From Pachyseris speciosa (taxonomy: Eukaryota > Cnidaria > Anthozoa > Scleractinia > Pachyseridae), in contig JAEMWC010000449.1 in NCBI GenBank assembly GCA_016490735.1, forward strand, positions 622,501 through 686,500: a stretch of DNA of 64,000 nt. Direction: 5' to 3'. How positions within the stretch are numbered: position 1 is the stretch's first letter; every line of letters begins with the position of its first letter. The notes under the pieces are model-generated. The model worked only from the letters and a program-made list of their open reading frames with translations, made no database searches and was not told the DNA's origin. Below, piece after piece: positions 9,977 through 20,169 of this stretch. The position numbers and the translations under genes were made by a program.

Positions 9977-11363
9977 TAGGCCTGTCCCGATTGCCCTAGA
10001 AAAATCGCCAAAAAAATGGCCAAAAAGTGCTCAAATAGTGCTCTATTTTTATAAAAAGTTCTTAAAATTTAGAAATAGTGCACGAAAGTTGCTCGCAGTT
10101 TTTTTTTTTATTATTTCCTAGCAGGTGTTCATATACATTCCTAGTTTTATCTAACTTTTAACGCTCGATTTTCTAATACTGAATTAAGCAATATACCACA
10201 AGTTTCTATGGTTTATATGACCATAAAGGATAACAACGTTTGTCGAACAAAATCTCTTTATCAATCAAGCATAGTTTCTAAAGCACCCAGCATCACAGAA
10301 CTGTATGAAACCAACCGTATAGCTACGACTGTATTAAATGCTTTCGTCAGCAGCTGTACTTAACAGAAAAGAGCGCTCAAAGTTCTGAGAAACACGCGAA
10401 GTCACGAACCAATCAAAATCGACTGTTCCCAATGTTAAAGTGCGCATGAATCGAAATTTAAAAGTAGCAGGAACTTATTATCAAACTTTAGCTTCTTCTG
10501 TTCTACATCTCTTTTTTTTTTTTCTCTTGAATTGAGCCTACCAGTTTTCATTTAGTCTTCTTTCTCCTGGCCCGCCTCTATTAGCTTTCGCTACGTGCGG
10601 TTTCGGGTCTCTTTTCAATGTATTCTTTGGAAACTGAATATGATAAAGTTGTCTTGTTTTGTCTCGCGGCGAAAGTTGGGCCTTTCTTACTAAAATTCTA
10701 GACAAAAAACCTGCGGTCTGATGAAAGGCCGTGACGTCATTCGTGTGGACTCAGTCGAGTGCGTCACTCTGTTTTTGTGCGTTCCGTGGAATAAAGAGAA
10801 CTACGAAGATTCACTATCGGGGCCGCCGAGCTGCGCAAAAAGTTTTAGCTTTATCGCCTTCTCAGCCATGTTTCAAGCTTGAACATTACACACGAATGAC
10901 ATCACAGGGACCTTTTGGCTGCGAGCAAAATGGAATTTTGAAACCCCTACAAATAGTGAATCCTTAATGTCACGAAAAGGAGTGAATGACTGAATATGAA
11001 ATATAAGGATTATCTCAGCAATCCAATTGGTAGTTAATTTTCGATTCAGGTGCCCTTTAAAAGGACCATAGCTCGTGCATTTCCATGACAACAGTCAGCC
11101 AGTCAGGCGACAATGTGGAATTATTCAAATTCATGACAACAGAATTACCCGGCTTTGCTGAAAACGTCTCAAAGACAAAATATTGCATTTAAAATATGAA
11201 AAATTGCGAAAAATGTGCTGAAATGTTTCCCATAAAGCCAAAAAAAAATGCTGAAACTCTTCTCAAAAGTCAACTAAGAGCTCAAGAGTGCTGGAAATGT
11301 AAAATAACGGTCCAAATTCGAAAAAGTGCCGAAAACGTGCCAAGCGCAATCGGGACAGGCCTA
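9977..11363. mobile_element. hAT-like non-autonomous DNA transposon, unit 1 copy
   Basis: The terminal inverted repeats read TAGGCCTGTCCCGATTG on both ends. They are flanked by an exact 8-bp direct repeat CTCGAGGG (9969-9976 and 11364-11371). TIRs of this kind plus 8-bp target duplications are the hAT signature. The 1387-bp interior has no transposase ORF. It includes a LINE-tail-like patch near 10560-10660 (GGCCCGCCTCTATTAGC). The unit 2 copy is at 23615-24967, so insertion predates duplication. Confidence 0.75.
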
Positions 11364-11371
11364 CTCGAGGG

Positions 11372-13733
11372 CAATCGCATGTTGGATACGTTACTAATTG
11401 CCAGTTATGATTAGTTAACCGAAAAGGTAATTAAATTCTTGTTTTAAAACACCGCTTTTGGTTGCTGAAAGTATATTTTTCACCAATAAACTAACTAGCT
11501 AACAATAAAATCGTCAAAGAAGAATTAGCTAGAAGCAACATATCTCTAAGAATGAAAAGTAGGCATTTTTTTCTGTCAGATAAAAAACATTTGAACATTT
11601 CCTTATTCGCAGATGATCGTTTAATTGAAGGAAGGAAAGTGTCGCATAGTAAGTACCCCCAGCTCAGAAAAAAGAGGACAGACCTTCAACATGTGCTAGC
11701 GTGAAACGTAACGTGGCTGTAACGACAGTGAAGTGCGTAGTACGGATCACGGAAGAAGAAACGAGGGTAATGGCACAGATGAGGGAATGATTTTAAAGGA
11801 ATGTGGGAGAAAAGTCAACAAGAAAGTGAAAGGTTTGAAAATTCAATGAAAATTTTCCAACTCAAGCCGTTTAAGGCCTGGGTTTAGAAATATATTCAGA
11901 AATATGGTTGAACGCCAATATCTTTTTCCAGATTGCCTAGAACCGGATGAAACTGAAGATAAATCTTGTTGTCCTTGTTAGCCTTAACGTATAAATTTGA
12001 TCACGTGATCATTCACGTGATCAGATTTTGAAAAATTCGTAAATCGGCGATGCGGTGGCGGATTTTAAGTTAAAAGATAAATAAATCAGCGTTTTTAATA
12101 TAAATCCAGCATATCTATAACAGCTAATGGTTGAATTCTGGGAGGAAAAATGACCTTTGCCCTCACAATTTTTTTGTTGAGAACGATGGACGGTCACTCC
12201 AAACGTGAGACGCTTGAAATAATTAATACGCATAAGAAAAGCATTTTTATGCGATATTATATCCTACAACCGTCACCTTCCTCTCAAATAAGTGATGATT
12301 TCAAAGAAATGGTCACGTGACACGTCTCGTGATCTATGATAACGTTTATTGCACGTGAAAATGTTAAGGATGATGAGAACTTCCCATGTAACTCTGGGCT
12401 GTTATATTACAAATAAACCTTTTCCTCTAATAAACGCTCCTGACCCAGGCCTTAAACTGCTTGAGAAGAGACTAATCAGAAAATGCAGATGGGACCAACA
12501 GCATCTCTTTTATCTCTTACCCGGATTTCAAGATTTAATGAAGGATATGACGAAGGAATAGAGTCATGTACTGTTCACTTTTTTTCCTCCATCTCTTCAC
12601 GTTTATGAGCTCCAATTTTAATGGATTAAAGTTTACGGATTCAACTCATTGTTTAACAGTCATTTTAATTACACGAGTTGTGAAAGACACGTTAATCCGG
12701 CTGTGAAAAAGAAAACTCAGCAAAATCAACGAATTAAAAGATAATTAAAATCAACCACTTGTTTTTATGTTTTCGTTTCCCTCCTGAGAAAGTCAACCAA
12801 TTATGACTTTTGTACGGAACAACTTACTACTAAACTAAACGCTTTCAAGTTTTATATGTAACCTCTTGGTTATTAACTGAGTTCGAGGTCCGTACTGTAA
12901 GCTACAGACCGAGTTTTTTCGCGCTTGGGCCATAAATCAACGGGAAAAAAGGAGGATCCGTAAATTACAGTACAGACCTATAGGACGAGGTTAGTAAGAT
13001 ATTTAGAGATTAATCCGGCACACGGGAAAAAACACTAGTTGAAGTCAAGCAACCCTTCTTCTCAAACCTTAAGGAAGTAAATTTAAAAGTTTGGCACACT
13101 TTCTTCGAGCTTCTCTTCTTTTTCTCTGTTTGCTCGCAACTATTTTAATTAAATATCAAAATTTTCTTGACAAGACATGTTGGTGACAAAATGTTGCACC
13201 ACTTTCAATTCAGCGGGCCGGACAGCGGGTCGTACTGTAGAGTGTAGAATACGGCCCGAAAACTTGACCATGACCAATCACAGCGCGCGTACTAAGTCAT
13301 GATCAGAGATATAATAATACAAGTTATCCTACACAATGTTCTTTAGTGCTGCTCGTACTTCAGTGCTGGCCTTCTGTGATGGCCCCTCATAATCATCTTC
13401 AGGGTAACTGTCTGAATCTGAATCGCCATCGCTGCAATCATATGACATCGTGATCCAACAATCCTCCTTCACTGCTTCTTAATGTGGGTTTGATAATAAC
13501 GTTCTAATCTGTGTTGCTTAATTTAAACACCATAGTGTTTAAAGGAACAAATTTTATCGAGGAGTCGAGTATTTAGCTAAGAATGAAAAAACTGGTGCTT
13601 GTAATAACCGGTGGCAATGTTGCAAAGTGCAGCAGCCCGATAGCTGATCGAATTTTTCATATAATACGAATCCACAATTTCTCGATTCGCTCCGACGAAG
13701 GGCTAACGCTCGAAACGTCAGCTAATCGAATCC

Positions 13734-13764
<31 letters not shown>

Positions 13765-14214
13765 CGTTGATAAACCAAATTTTCGAACAATATTACGGTC
13801 TTGTTACGTCTGAAGCCAAGGGATATTTTGTGTTTTACCATGCTAGAAACTAGCCCCGGAGTTCTTCCCCTAATAAGAAGAGCTTTATTAGGGTGAGTTT
13901 CAAAATATGAAAAAAACCTGATGCCACCCTGCAAGTGCAACACCGAACTGACGGTGTATAGCAAGGGAGGCTAAAGATCAGTTTCCCGAATCCTCTGCTC
14001 TGCGGTGTAAGGCGTCTATAGTCGAGACATTTTATGTGGTCCATGTTTTTGCAGTCTCCCCAGTTTAGAATGCCTTATGTCAAGGACGCCGGGAGAATGA
14101 CATGATCTTTTAGTACAAATCAAGGGCCGCAGGTTTGCCCAGAAATAAACTCTTCTTCAACAGATTTAATTTCAGAGCAAAACTCTTTCTTGGATCTGTA
14201 ATGTGTTTACTCAA
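11372..14214. other. long spacer, no gene seen
   Basis: Collinear with 24976-28102 in unit 2. Around 13480-13520 it repeats the sequence that lies just before the HPDGEP exon (TTCTTAATGTGGGTTTGATAA), so the exon island at 14215 is an older internal duplicate of that region. At 13650-13795 there is a Penelope-like terminal motif (GAAGGGCTAACGCTCGAAAC, then GTCAATTTACATTATCAAC). It is missing from unit 2, which lacks about 120 bp here. Confidence 0.45.
13660..13795 (+). mobile_element. Penelope-like terminal-repeat fragment
   Basis: Contains GACGAAGGGCTAACGCTCG followed by a segment ending TCAACTCCGTTGATAAACC. Two inverted copies of the same motif lie at 16629-16800. The match to Penelope-type terminal repeats is from general knowledge and not proven here. 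Unit 2 has the site without it near 27640-27680. Confidence 0.4.
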
Positions 14215-14334
14215 GGGAGCGCGTAGCAGAGTGGGTAGTGATGGGGAACCAGCATATTGGATTATGAGAAACACTTACTCATCAAGATTCATGGAACTCT
14301 ACACAATGGAGTGTATTACGGTAGGTAGAAAGGC
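14215..14334 (+). pseudogene. broken second HPDGEP-type exon, unit 1
   Basis: Homologous to 28103-28221 and 35677-35799 and, more distantly, to the exon at 30588-30706. About 8 bp with the His-Pro codons are missing. The following frame is shifted, so no product is expected. A 155-aa ORF spanning 14135-14602 arises only from this shifted frame plus spacer. Confidence 0.45.
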
Positions 14335-15168
14335 TAAGTTAGGAGATGACATTTTATTGATATTGGATACGAAATCTGTTGTGTTTCATTATCATTTCAA
14401 GAAAGGTTTGAAACGTTTTTTGATGGTTTATGTTCACTTTTACATAGAGCTAGATAGGTTTCTTTTCCTTCAAGCTGATAACATGAGGTGCATGACGGGT
14501 GGACATGATCCACTGAGTACACAAAAGAAAAAGAAATTAATTGTATATGATTGCTCCACTCAATCTCAAACACTGCACATTCAGAGTGAAATACAGACTT
14601 AAGACAGAAAGTAGTATGATAGTTAAACTTGTTTTTTAAACACAGGTATTTTCCTAATGGTTTAAAATAACCACTTTTTCTTACAGTTTACAATTGTTTC
14701 TAGATTCTTTTGGCTGAGAATGAAGACAGACGTCATTCATGCGGATGATATTAAAAGCTTCTTGTGATGCTTAGCGTATGATATATGATGTAAAGAAAAC
14801 AATTAGCGGAATCGCTATGTATTTGAACTGTTGTAAATTAGTGCATTATTTGTGACGTCTTTCATGACGTAAGAAGACAATTATTTTTTAGTGACACTAA
14901 ACATGCACAGGATCTTCGTTTCATTTTTTGAATACATTTTTCTCCGTTTTCCGACGTATTTTACAAAATACCTGGACGCAAAGGCCAATTTCGGGAAAAC
15001 AAAATGGTGGCCATTGGGTGAGAAGAGGGAGCATATTTGAAATACAATTTTCAGGATGAAAATCCTCAGAAGTAAGTATTAAAATCCTTTCAGCTGATGC
15101 ACTTATTGTACTTTTTTTTTTGTTTTCTTTTGTTTGTTTATTTCATTTGCTTAATCGTTGATTTGCAG

Positions 15169-15355
15169 GATATTTCCGCGGAGGAGTTTGGCGAAGAATT
15201 GGCGAAAAAGGTCAGAACTATAATTGACGAATGTCTGAAACCAGAAAAATCCCGTCCCGAGATGCAAGTCGTCCTCAGTATACTGAAAGGAAATCTTACC
15301 ACCAACAAGAACAAAGTGGAGCTTTACTGCGTGGGGACTGGCACTGGAACGACAG
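15169..15355 (+). pseudogene. exon island DISAEEFG, unit 1 (donor lost)
   Basis: The acceptor TGATTTGCAG is followed by a frame encoding DISAEEFGEELAKKVR, then a charged helix-rich stretch and KVELYCVGTGTGTT. In unit 2 the exon ends ACAG|GTGAGA. Here the donor G is changed (ACAGTTGAG), so the frame would read through to a stop at 15453. The family is not recognised. Loss of the donor suggests this copy no longer splices correctly. Confidence 0.55.
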
Positions 15356-15453
15356 TTGAGAAAATACAGTGGGAACTCCTAGAATCGACCTGCGATCCTT
15401 CATATGCGATCAAGTTTGAAATGGTTCTTATTGAAACACCTCATTACATATAG

Positions 15454-15988
15454 GCTCCAGTGTACTACCATCCATTTCCGTCCAGCGAGCCTGAGAATCT
15501 TTTTGTTTGATGATTCGTTGTAATATAGCAATAAAAGTTGATGGTCTAACAACAAACTGATCAACCTTGACTTTTTTTCCTCTGGTTTAGGGGAAATATA
15601 GTGGTACAGAATCACTATTTATGACTGTTTAATTCTCAGTTTCCACGAGAAAGAAGTCAACCACAGGACTGTCATTAAGGACCAAGGACCGGGGATTTTT
15701 CCCGGACAATTCTGATAATTGTGGACTAGATCCCCGGCTACTTTCATAGCCTATTGACTATATCACAACAGCTGGATTTCCCTGATACTTTTTGCGCATC
15801 CCCACTTAGTTCAAAAATTAGTGACAGTCCTACAACACGGTAACGATAAGTAGAGCTCTCCCGCGTCCGATCTTTTCCTCGTTTCCGTTAGTTGCTTCTT
15901 GTTCTTTCTTCCTTCGCTTGTAGCCGTCCTACATGGCCGAAAACCGAGTTCGTCGGTAGTTATTGCTCAGGGTGGGAAGCCTTTGTTG
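15454..15988. other. spacer, no gene seen
   Basis: Shared with 29410-30214. Unit 2 has about 180 bp more near 29455-29650. No ORF or RNA is supportable. Confidence 0.4.
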
Positions 15989-16041
15989 ATGGCTGACATT
16001 GGAGCTGGAGTTCTCAGACCCTGCAGAGAAAAACTGGATAG
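15989..16041 (+). CDS. possible first coding exon (MADIGAG), unit 1 end
   Basis: An ATG opens MADIGAGVLRPCREKLD and is followed by AG|GTGTCC, a plausible donor. It is repeated at 30215-30267 with the same length and donor. Joining it directly to the next HPDGEP exon would give an early stop, so an unseen exon must lie between or the two belong to different transcripts. The family is not recognised. Confidence 0.35.
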
Positions 16042-16100
16042 GTGTCCTGTTGCTTTTATTTTTGTAATCAACCTTTTGTTGTCGTTGTTGGCTGTTTTGT

Positions 16101-16556
16101 TCATTAATTTCTTTGTCTTTGCTGAAGAAGTGTTAGCGGTCCAGATAGCTCGACCAAAACGTCGGCTGTAAATCCATAATACGCAATCAGTGAATTTTAT
16201 AGTTGGGGTTAAGATTAGGATTAGGTTTCAATTTAGGACTTTGGTCACGATGATATGAGGTTAGCCTAAGGATTAAGGTTAGAGTTACAAAAGATTGACT
16301 TTAGGACGTCTGTTTTCAATCCTTAAGCTATAAAGAATTTCCCAGATCGAAACGTATTCATCTCGCACAATCACATGGACCACTCTGGAGAATTACAGAT
16401 GTTGTTTGGTCTTGAGAGCAAAAGGAGATATTTGGACGGCAAACCTGTGCGGCCCGGAGGTGGAACACAAACTCAAGACTCACAGACTTGACCTTGTTTA
16501 AGCCAGTTAATATCAGTTGACATTTTATTTGTGTAATAATGGCCTGTCAGAAGAAC

Positions 16557-16588
<32 letters not shown>

Positions 16589-16628
16589 TGTCGGTGGTGG
16601 TGGGGGTGGGGAGTGAAATACGAAAATT
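16101..16628. other. inter-unit spacer
   Basis: No match to units 2 or 3. Positions 16210-16330 hold loose GGATTAGG/GGTTAG-type words, too irregular to call telomeric. No gene seen. Confidence 0.35.
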
Positions 16629-16800
16629 TGGTTTATCAACGGAGTTGATAATGTAAATTGACCACTGTACAGGGATTCGAAAAGCTGACGTTTCGAGCGT
16701 TAGCCCTTCGTCATAGCCCTTTGCTCCGACGAAACGGCTAACGCTCGAAACGTCAGCTTTTCAAATCCCTGTACAATGGTCAATTTACATTACGGTTCGG
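16629..16800. repeat. head-to-head inverted pair of Penelope-like terminal motifs
   Basis: The left arm reads from GTTTATCAACGGAGTTGATA through AGCTGACGTTTCGAGCG. The right arm mirrors it from about 16734 (CGGCTAACGCTCGAAACGTC) to ATTTACATTACGG. Arms are about 75 bp with few mismatches around a short centre. It lies just before the unit 2 breakpoint. Confidence 0.65.
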
Positions 16801-16904
16801 GTGGAGAATGGTAATAGGACAATTGCAACGCTTTGCACTTTGTATAAATGTCTTCAATTTTTCTTTTTCTGATCAGTAATTGTCACTAATTTCCGGCGTC
16901 CCAA

Positions 16905-16909
<5 letters not shown>

Positions 16910-16966
<57 letters not shown>
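16910..16966. repeat. (GT)n microsatellite at unit 2 breakpoint
   Basis: About 28 GT repeats. Homology to unit 1 begins at its downstream edge. Confidence 0.9.
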
Positions 16967-16967
<1 letters not shown>

Positions 16968-17075
16968 GCGGGCCCTCTGTATTATATGGCGTAGAATCCT
17001 ACTTAGCTTGCCTTCTTTCCAAACGACCTGCCGCTACAGGGTTTATTACTCCAAGCTTCTTAATCTGGGTTTGGT

Positions 17076-17183
17076 TTAGTGGATAGTGTGTCATCCTGAT
17101 GGGAAACCAACGTACCTGGATGATGACGAACACTTTTTCGTCAAGATTTATCGAACTCAACATGACGAAGTGTGTTATGGTGG
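17076..17183 (+). pseudogene. broken HPDGEP exon, unit 2
   Basis: The 3' part and GT donor match 30588-30706, but the acceptor and first codons are deleted, with a different deletion from unit 1. The frame is open for the rest of the exon. Confidence 0.5.
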
Positions 17184-18433
17184 GTAGTAAGGGCAAGCTA
17201 TGAAAATAGTCGAGGTATTTACTGTTGATGCTGTCACGTGGGCAACAGCAGTGACAGTTGGTGAATGAGATATTAAGATACCAGTTTTTAGTGCGTGCGC
17301 TTCCACTGAGTTAATCCCACACCATGGAAGACTATTCATTTTATGACCGAGATGATTCCAGTGTGCTATAATTACTCGGAGCGAAAGGCACGGAGTCTAG
17401 GAATGGGCTCTATTTCTTTCTTTCTTTTTTCTTCGCATTTGGGATCACGTGACTTGAGTGCACGTGAATCTTTTCCATGCACCACTGCACAGAAGCTCGG
17501 CCATCTTGGAAACATGTTATCAATGTTTACGTTCGTTGCTGTTTCCCCCCCCCCCCTGAATTTTTTCGCAAACATCTCTTCGATGAGTCAATTCGAAGGA
17601 TTCTCTGACAATACATGTATGTCGATTTTTGAACCATTCGATAAACATTTGCTTTCTCAACCAGTGAGCAGACATATCCATCGATCGGTGCGATGGTTAC
17701 CTTGTATTGAGCCATTTGGCTCAAATAGACTATTTCCAACTTATTAGCTATCGTGGGTGTGCGGATCTCGCTGTCTTTTGTGCGGGAGACGCCGGAGTAT
17801 TTTTTCTTTCCCTTTTCTCTTGCTCTGCAGTATTATTATTATTAGTGATTCAGCTGTAAATTTTTTTAATCAATTTGCATGGATTCATATTGATAGGGAT
17901 TCTATCGATATTCATTACAAACAAACAGTGCTATGCGCCCGATCTAACAAGGACAGAGCTGAATTGTCTCTTTTCTGAACCCCATGTACAGATTTTTTAA
18001 CACTATGCAGAAAGATGAGTCCTCATATGCTAATTGCAATTCAATAATAAAAGCCGGGAGTCACCGGACTAGTTTTTTAGTTATAAGCACATAAAGCCAA
18101 AATTTAGTATGTTTTTAAGCCGCTGTATTATTGCTATGGTAAACAGATTGGCGATAAATTGAAATGCTAACTTAAGATTGAAATATGATTGACGTGAACT
18201 ACCTTAGATAGTACATCCATATACATAACATGATGAAATTTTAAAGCTAACAGCTTGTGGAGTCGCGTACAAAAACATGATGCAATTAAAACACACTTGA
18301 AAAAAAAAAAAAAAAAAAACGAATTAAATTAAAACCTTCTTAGCAACCTGCCCGAGGAATGGGCTCCTTTTTTATTTCCGTTTCCATAACGCACAGCTTG
18401 TGTTACATTGCATGAAGTTCAATAGGATGGACA
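17184..18433. other. receptor 2 downstream spacer
   Basis: Matches 2201-3386. There is a poly-C run at 17544-17555 and a poly-A run at 18300-18319. No gene seen. A 134-aa ORF here is not kept in unit 1. Confidence 0.4.
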
Positions 18434-19282
18434 CTACTTGAATACGCAAATCAGCTGCTTGTACACTGCTTTCCTAAACTCTTGCATTCTTATGGCATAA
18501 ATCAGAGGATTGACTATTGAACACGCGTAATATAGCGCATACACAGATAACTTGATGTGAAATCCTGTCGCTGAGGACAGTTCATTCAACGTATCAAACA
18601 TAATGAGTGAATAAATGGCATAGGGTAGAATGGTCAGTATAGAAACAATGGTAACTATGAATAGGGTAACGGACAGTTTCCTGTCTGAAGCAACTGCGCC
18701 ACCAGGGAGGGGAGGGGGACTACTTTTAACTTTCATAATAATGATGACGTAAGACAATGTAAGTATCAAAAGGGTGAGAACAATTAATGATGCCCACAGG
18801 TAATAACTACCTTCTGGTATTAACAGATATAAGACACTATCAACAGATGCTAGAAGTAAAGCTAGCAACCAACTGCAAATGATGGTTTTAAAGTAAAACC
18901 ATTCTTCAGTTAAGCAGTGTTTAAAGGGAAAAAGTGTTGCGTGAAGGCGCTCTAGAGAAAGTGAGCAAAGATTAATCAAAGAAGCTATTGGAAACGTGTC
19001 ATATATGATAGAAATACTGACGTTTTGCCAGTTAAATCCACTTGCATAACCCGGCTCTGAATGATATATTTCCAATGGTCCCGTCACTGCTCCCACCAGT
19101 AGATCAGCCACAGTCAGGTTTATTATCAGGTACGTACTGCGCTTGCGTAACTGGCGATTGCGTCCGAAGGCGATGAGAGTAAAGGCGTTTATTATCACTA
19201 TCACAACAGATTCAGTGACGAGCACTGTCAAGAAGATTCTACCCTCTTGAGAGGAAAGATAAGCAGCAGTCTCATTAGTCAT
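18434..19282 (-). CDS. class A orphan GPCR, receptor 2, shortened tail
   Basis: A 282-residue seven-helix receptor. By eye it differs from receptor 1 at about 22 of 278 shared positions. All helix landmarks are kept: NLTVAD in TM2, ERL at the end of TM3, Trp in TM4, the proline-rich third loop, ILP in TM6 and NPLIY in TM7. The C-terminus ends LICVFK. A deletion of about 13 bp, compared with receptors 1 and 3, removes the codons after the helix 8 cysteine and shifts the frame, cutting about 18 residues. The fold should survive. Trafficking or arrestin contacts of the tail could differ. N-terminal sequon N3-E-T is present. Confidence 0.9.
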   Translation of the reverse strand: MTNETAAYLSSQEGRIFLTVLVTESVVIVIINAFTLIAFGRNRQLRKRSTYLIINLTVADLLVGAVTGPLEIYHSEPGYASGFNWQNVSISIIYDTFPIASLINLCSLSLERLHATLFPFKHCLTEEWFYFKTIICSWLLALLLASVDSVLYLLIPEGSYYLWASLIVLTLLILTLSYVIIIMKVKSSPPPLPGGAVASDRKLSVTLFIVTIVSILTILPYAIYSLIMFDTLNELSSATGFHIKLSVYALYYACSIVNPLIYAIRMQEFRKAVYKQLICVFK

Positions 19283-19709
19283 CCTTTTGCAAGTCTTGCA
19301 AGCTCTCCCTCGACTTTTCCTGTTCGTTCCATGAAATGGTTCACTAAGGTAGAAAACAGAAAATGAAAATTAGTTTTGAAGGAGAATTCGGTGTCTCAGT
19401 GAAATGTGTTTAAGCTCTATTTCTCACTTTTGTAACCCGCGTCTATAAATGTTGTACGAGTTGCCAGTCTTTACTTCACGCTTATTTATCGCTACCTATT
19501 GAGAAGACACAAAAATCGAGTAACTTGATGAACACGGATAGTATTGTGACAAAGGCCTCATCTGACACGAAAATGATGCCGGGATGACGGATGGTATAAT
19601 TATATTGGTTAAGTTTATTGTTGGTTTTGCCGAGCTTCTCTTCGCACTCAGTTTTTTTTTTCCGTTTTCTTCTTCTCGTTCTCTCAAATCGAAAAACAAA
19701 CTAAACAGT
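19283..19709. other. receptor 2 upstream spacer with conserved splice acceptor
   Basis: Contains the same minus-strand acceptor as receptor 1, with its AG at about 19344-19345. The rest is collinear with 4278-4702. No separate gene seen. Confidence 0.45.
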
Positions 19710-20169
19710 TTTCCTGTACTCAGAGCACAATTAAAAGACTTAAAAAAGTGGAATATAATATTTCGTTCGGATCAACCGAACTTCCTCAGCCACAAATGTA
19801 AATTTGAAAGTTAAGAAGGGTTATATAATGGAGCCAAGGGAGCTAAGATGGTGTCATAGATTCTGGCCAATTCGAACCCATTGTCTCTGTTCAAGGGGGG
19901 CTTACGTAATCTTATCTCAATTGCCTCCCTTATGTGGCGTTTGAAAGTGTTACTTTCCGTGGCAAGAACTTTTGTTTTACTGGAATCCACCGAATGACCT
20001 GTGAGGTGGCAATGTTCACGAACAGCTGACGAGTTTGTAGAAAGATGTTCCTTTACTCGAGTTTCCAATAAACGAGACGTTTCGCCCACATAGTCTTTGT
20101 CACATTGTTCGCAATGGATATGATAGACTGTTCCACACAGTCTATCATATCCATTCCATTTTTTATTCT
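19710..20169 (-). mobile_element. 5'-truncated Penelope-like element with GIY-YIG domain
   Basis: Flanked by the 12-bp direct repeat AAACTAAACAGT (19698-19709 and 20170-20181). Units 1 (near 4695-4704) and 3 (near 33835-33845) have the empty site. The minus-strand frame, reading from about 20134 to the stop at 19811, encodes VYHIHCEQC, YVGETSR, then ETRVKEH and IREAIEIR. This is the C-terminal GIY-YIG endonuclease of Penelope-like elements: the tyrosines, YVGET, Arg and Glu-His positions are visible. The reverse transcriptase part is missing. At the 5' side there is an 18-bp inverted duplication (20113-20130 / 20138-20155), a typical mark of Penelope insertion. Not a functional gene on its own. 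Confidence 0.88.

Larger units (their letters stand above)
1964..16100. repeat. Tandem segmental duplication, unit 1
   Basis: This block matches 16967-30330 (unit 2) nearly base for base over long stretches, with receptor starts 15,005 bp apart. It carries exon-like islands on the plus strand and receptor 1 on the minus strand. Differences from unit 2 include the ribozyme insertion at 6237-6490 and extra sequence at about 7020-8690. That extra sequence is related to 45.9-46.3 kb, so it was more likely lost from unit 2 than gained here. Homology to unit 2 fades at about 16100. Confidence 0.85.

Noticed and set aside
13690..13730. hammerhead ribozyme in the GACGAAGGGCTAACGCTCG motif (also 16690-16770)
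   Set aside because: The core reads CCGACGA instead of CUGANGA, and GAAAC runs directly into GTC with no room for a helix III loop. A decayed relative at best.
14135..14602. 155-residue plus-strand ORF
   Set aside because: It arises from a shifted frame through a broken exon plus spacer. The unit 2 copy has a different, shorter frame.
16205..16330. interstitial telomere repeat
   Set aside because: The GGATTAGG-like words are irregular and do not form a run of TTAGGG.
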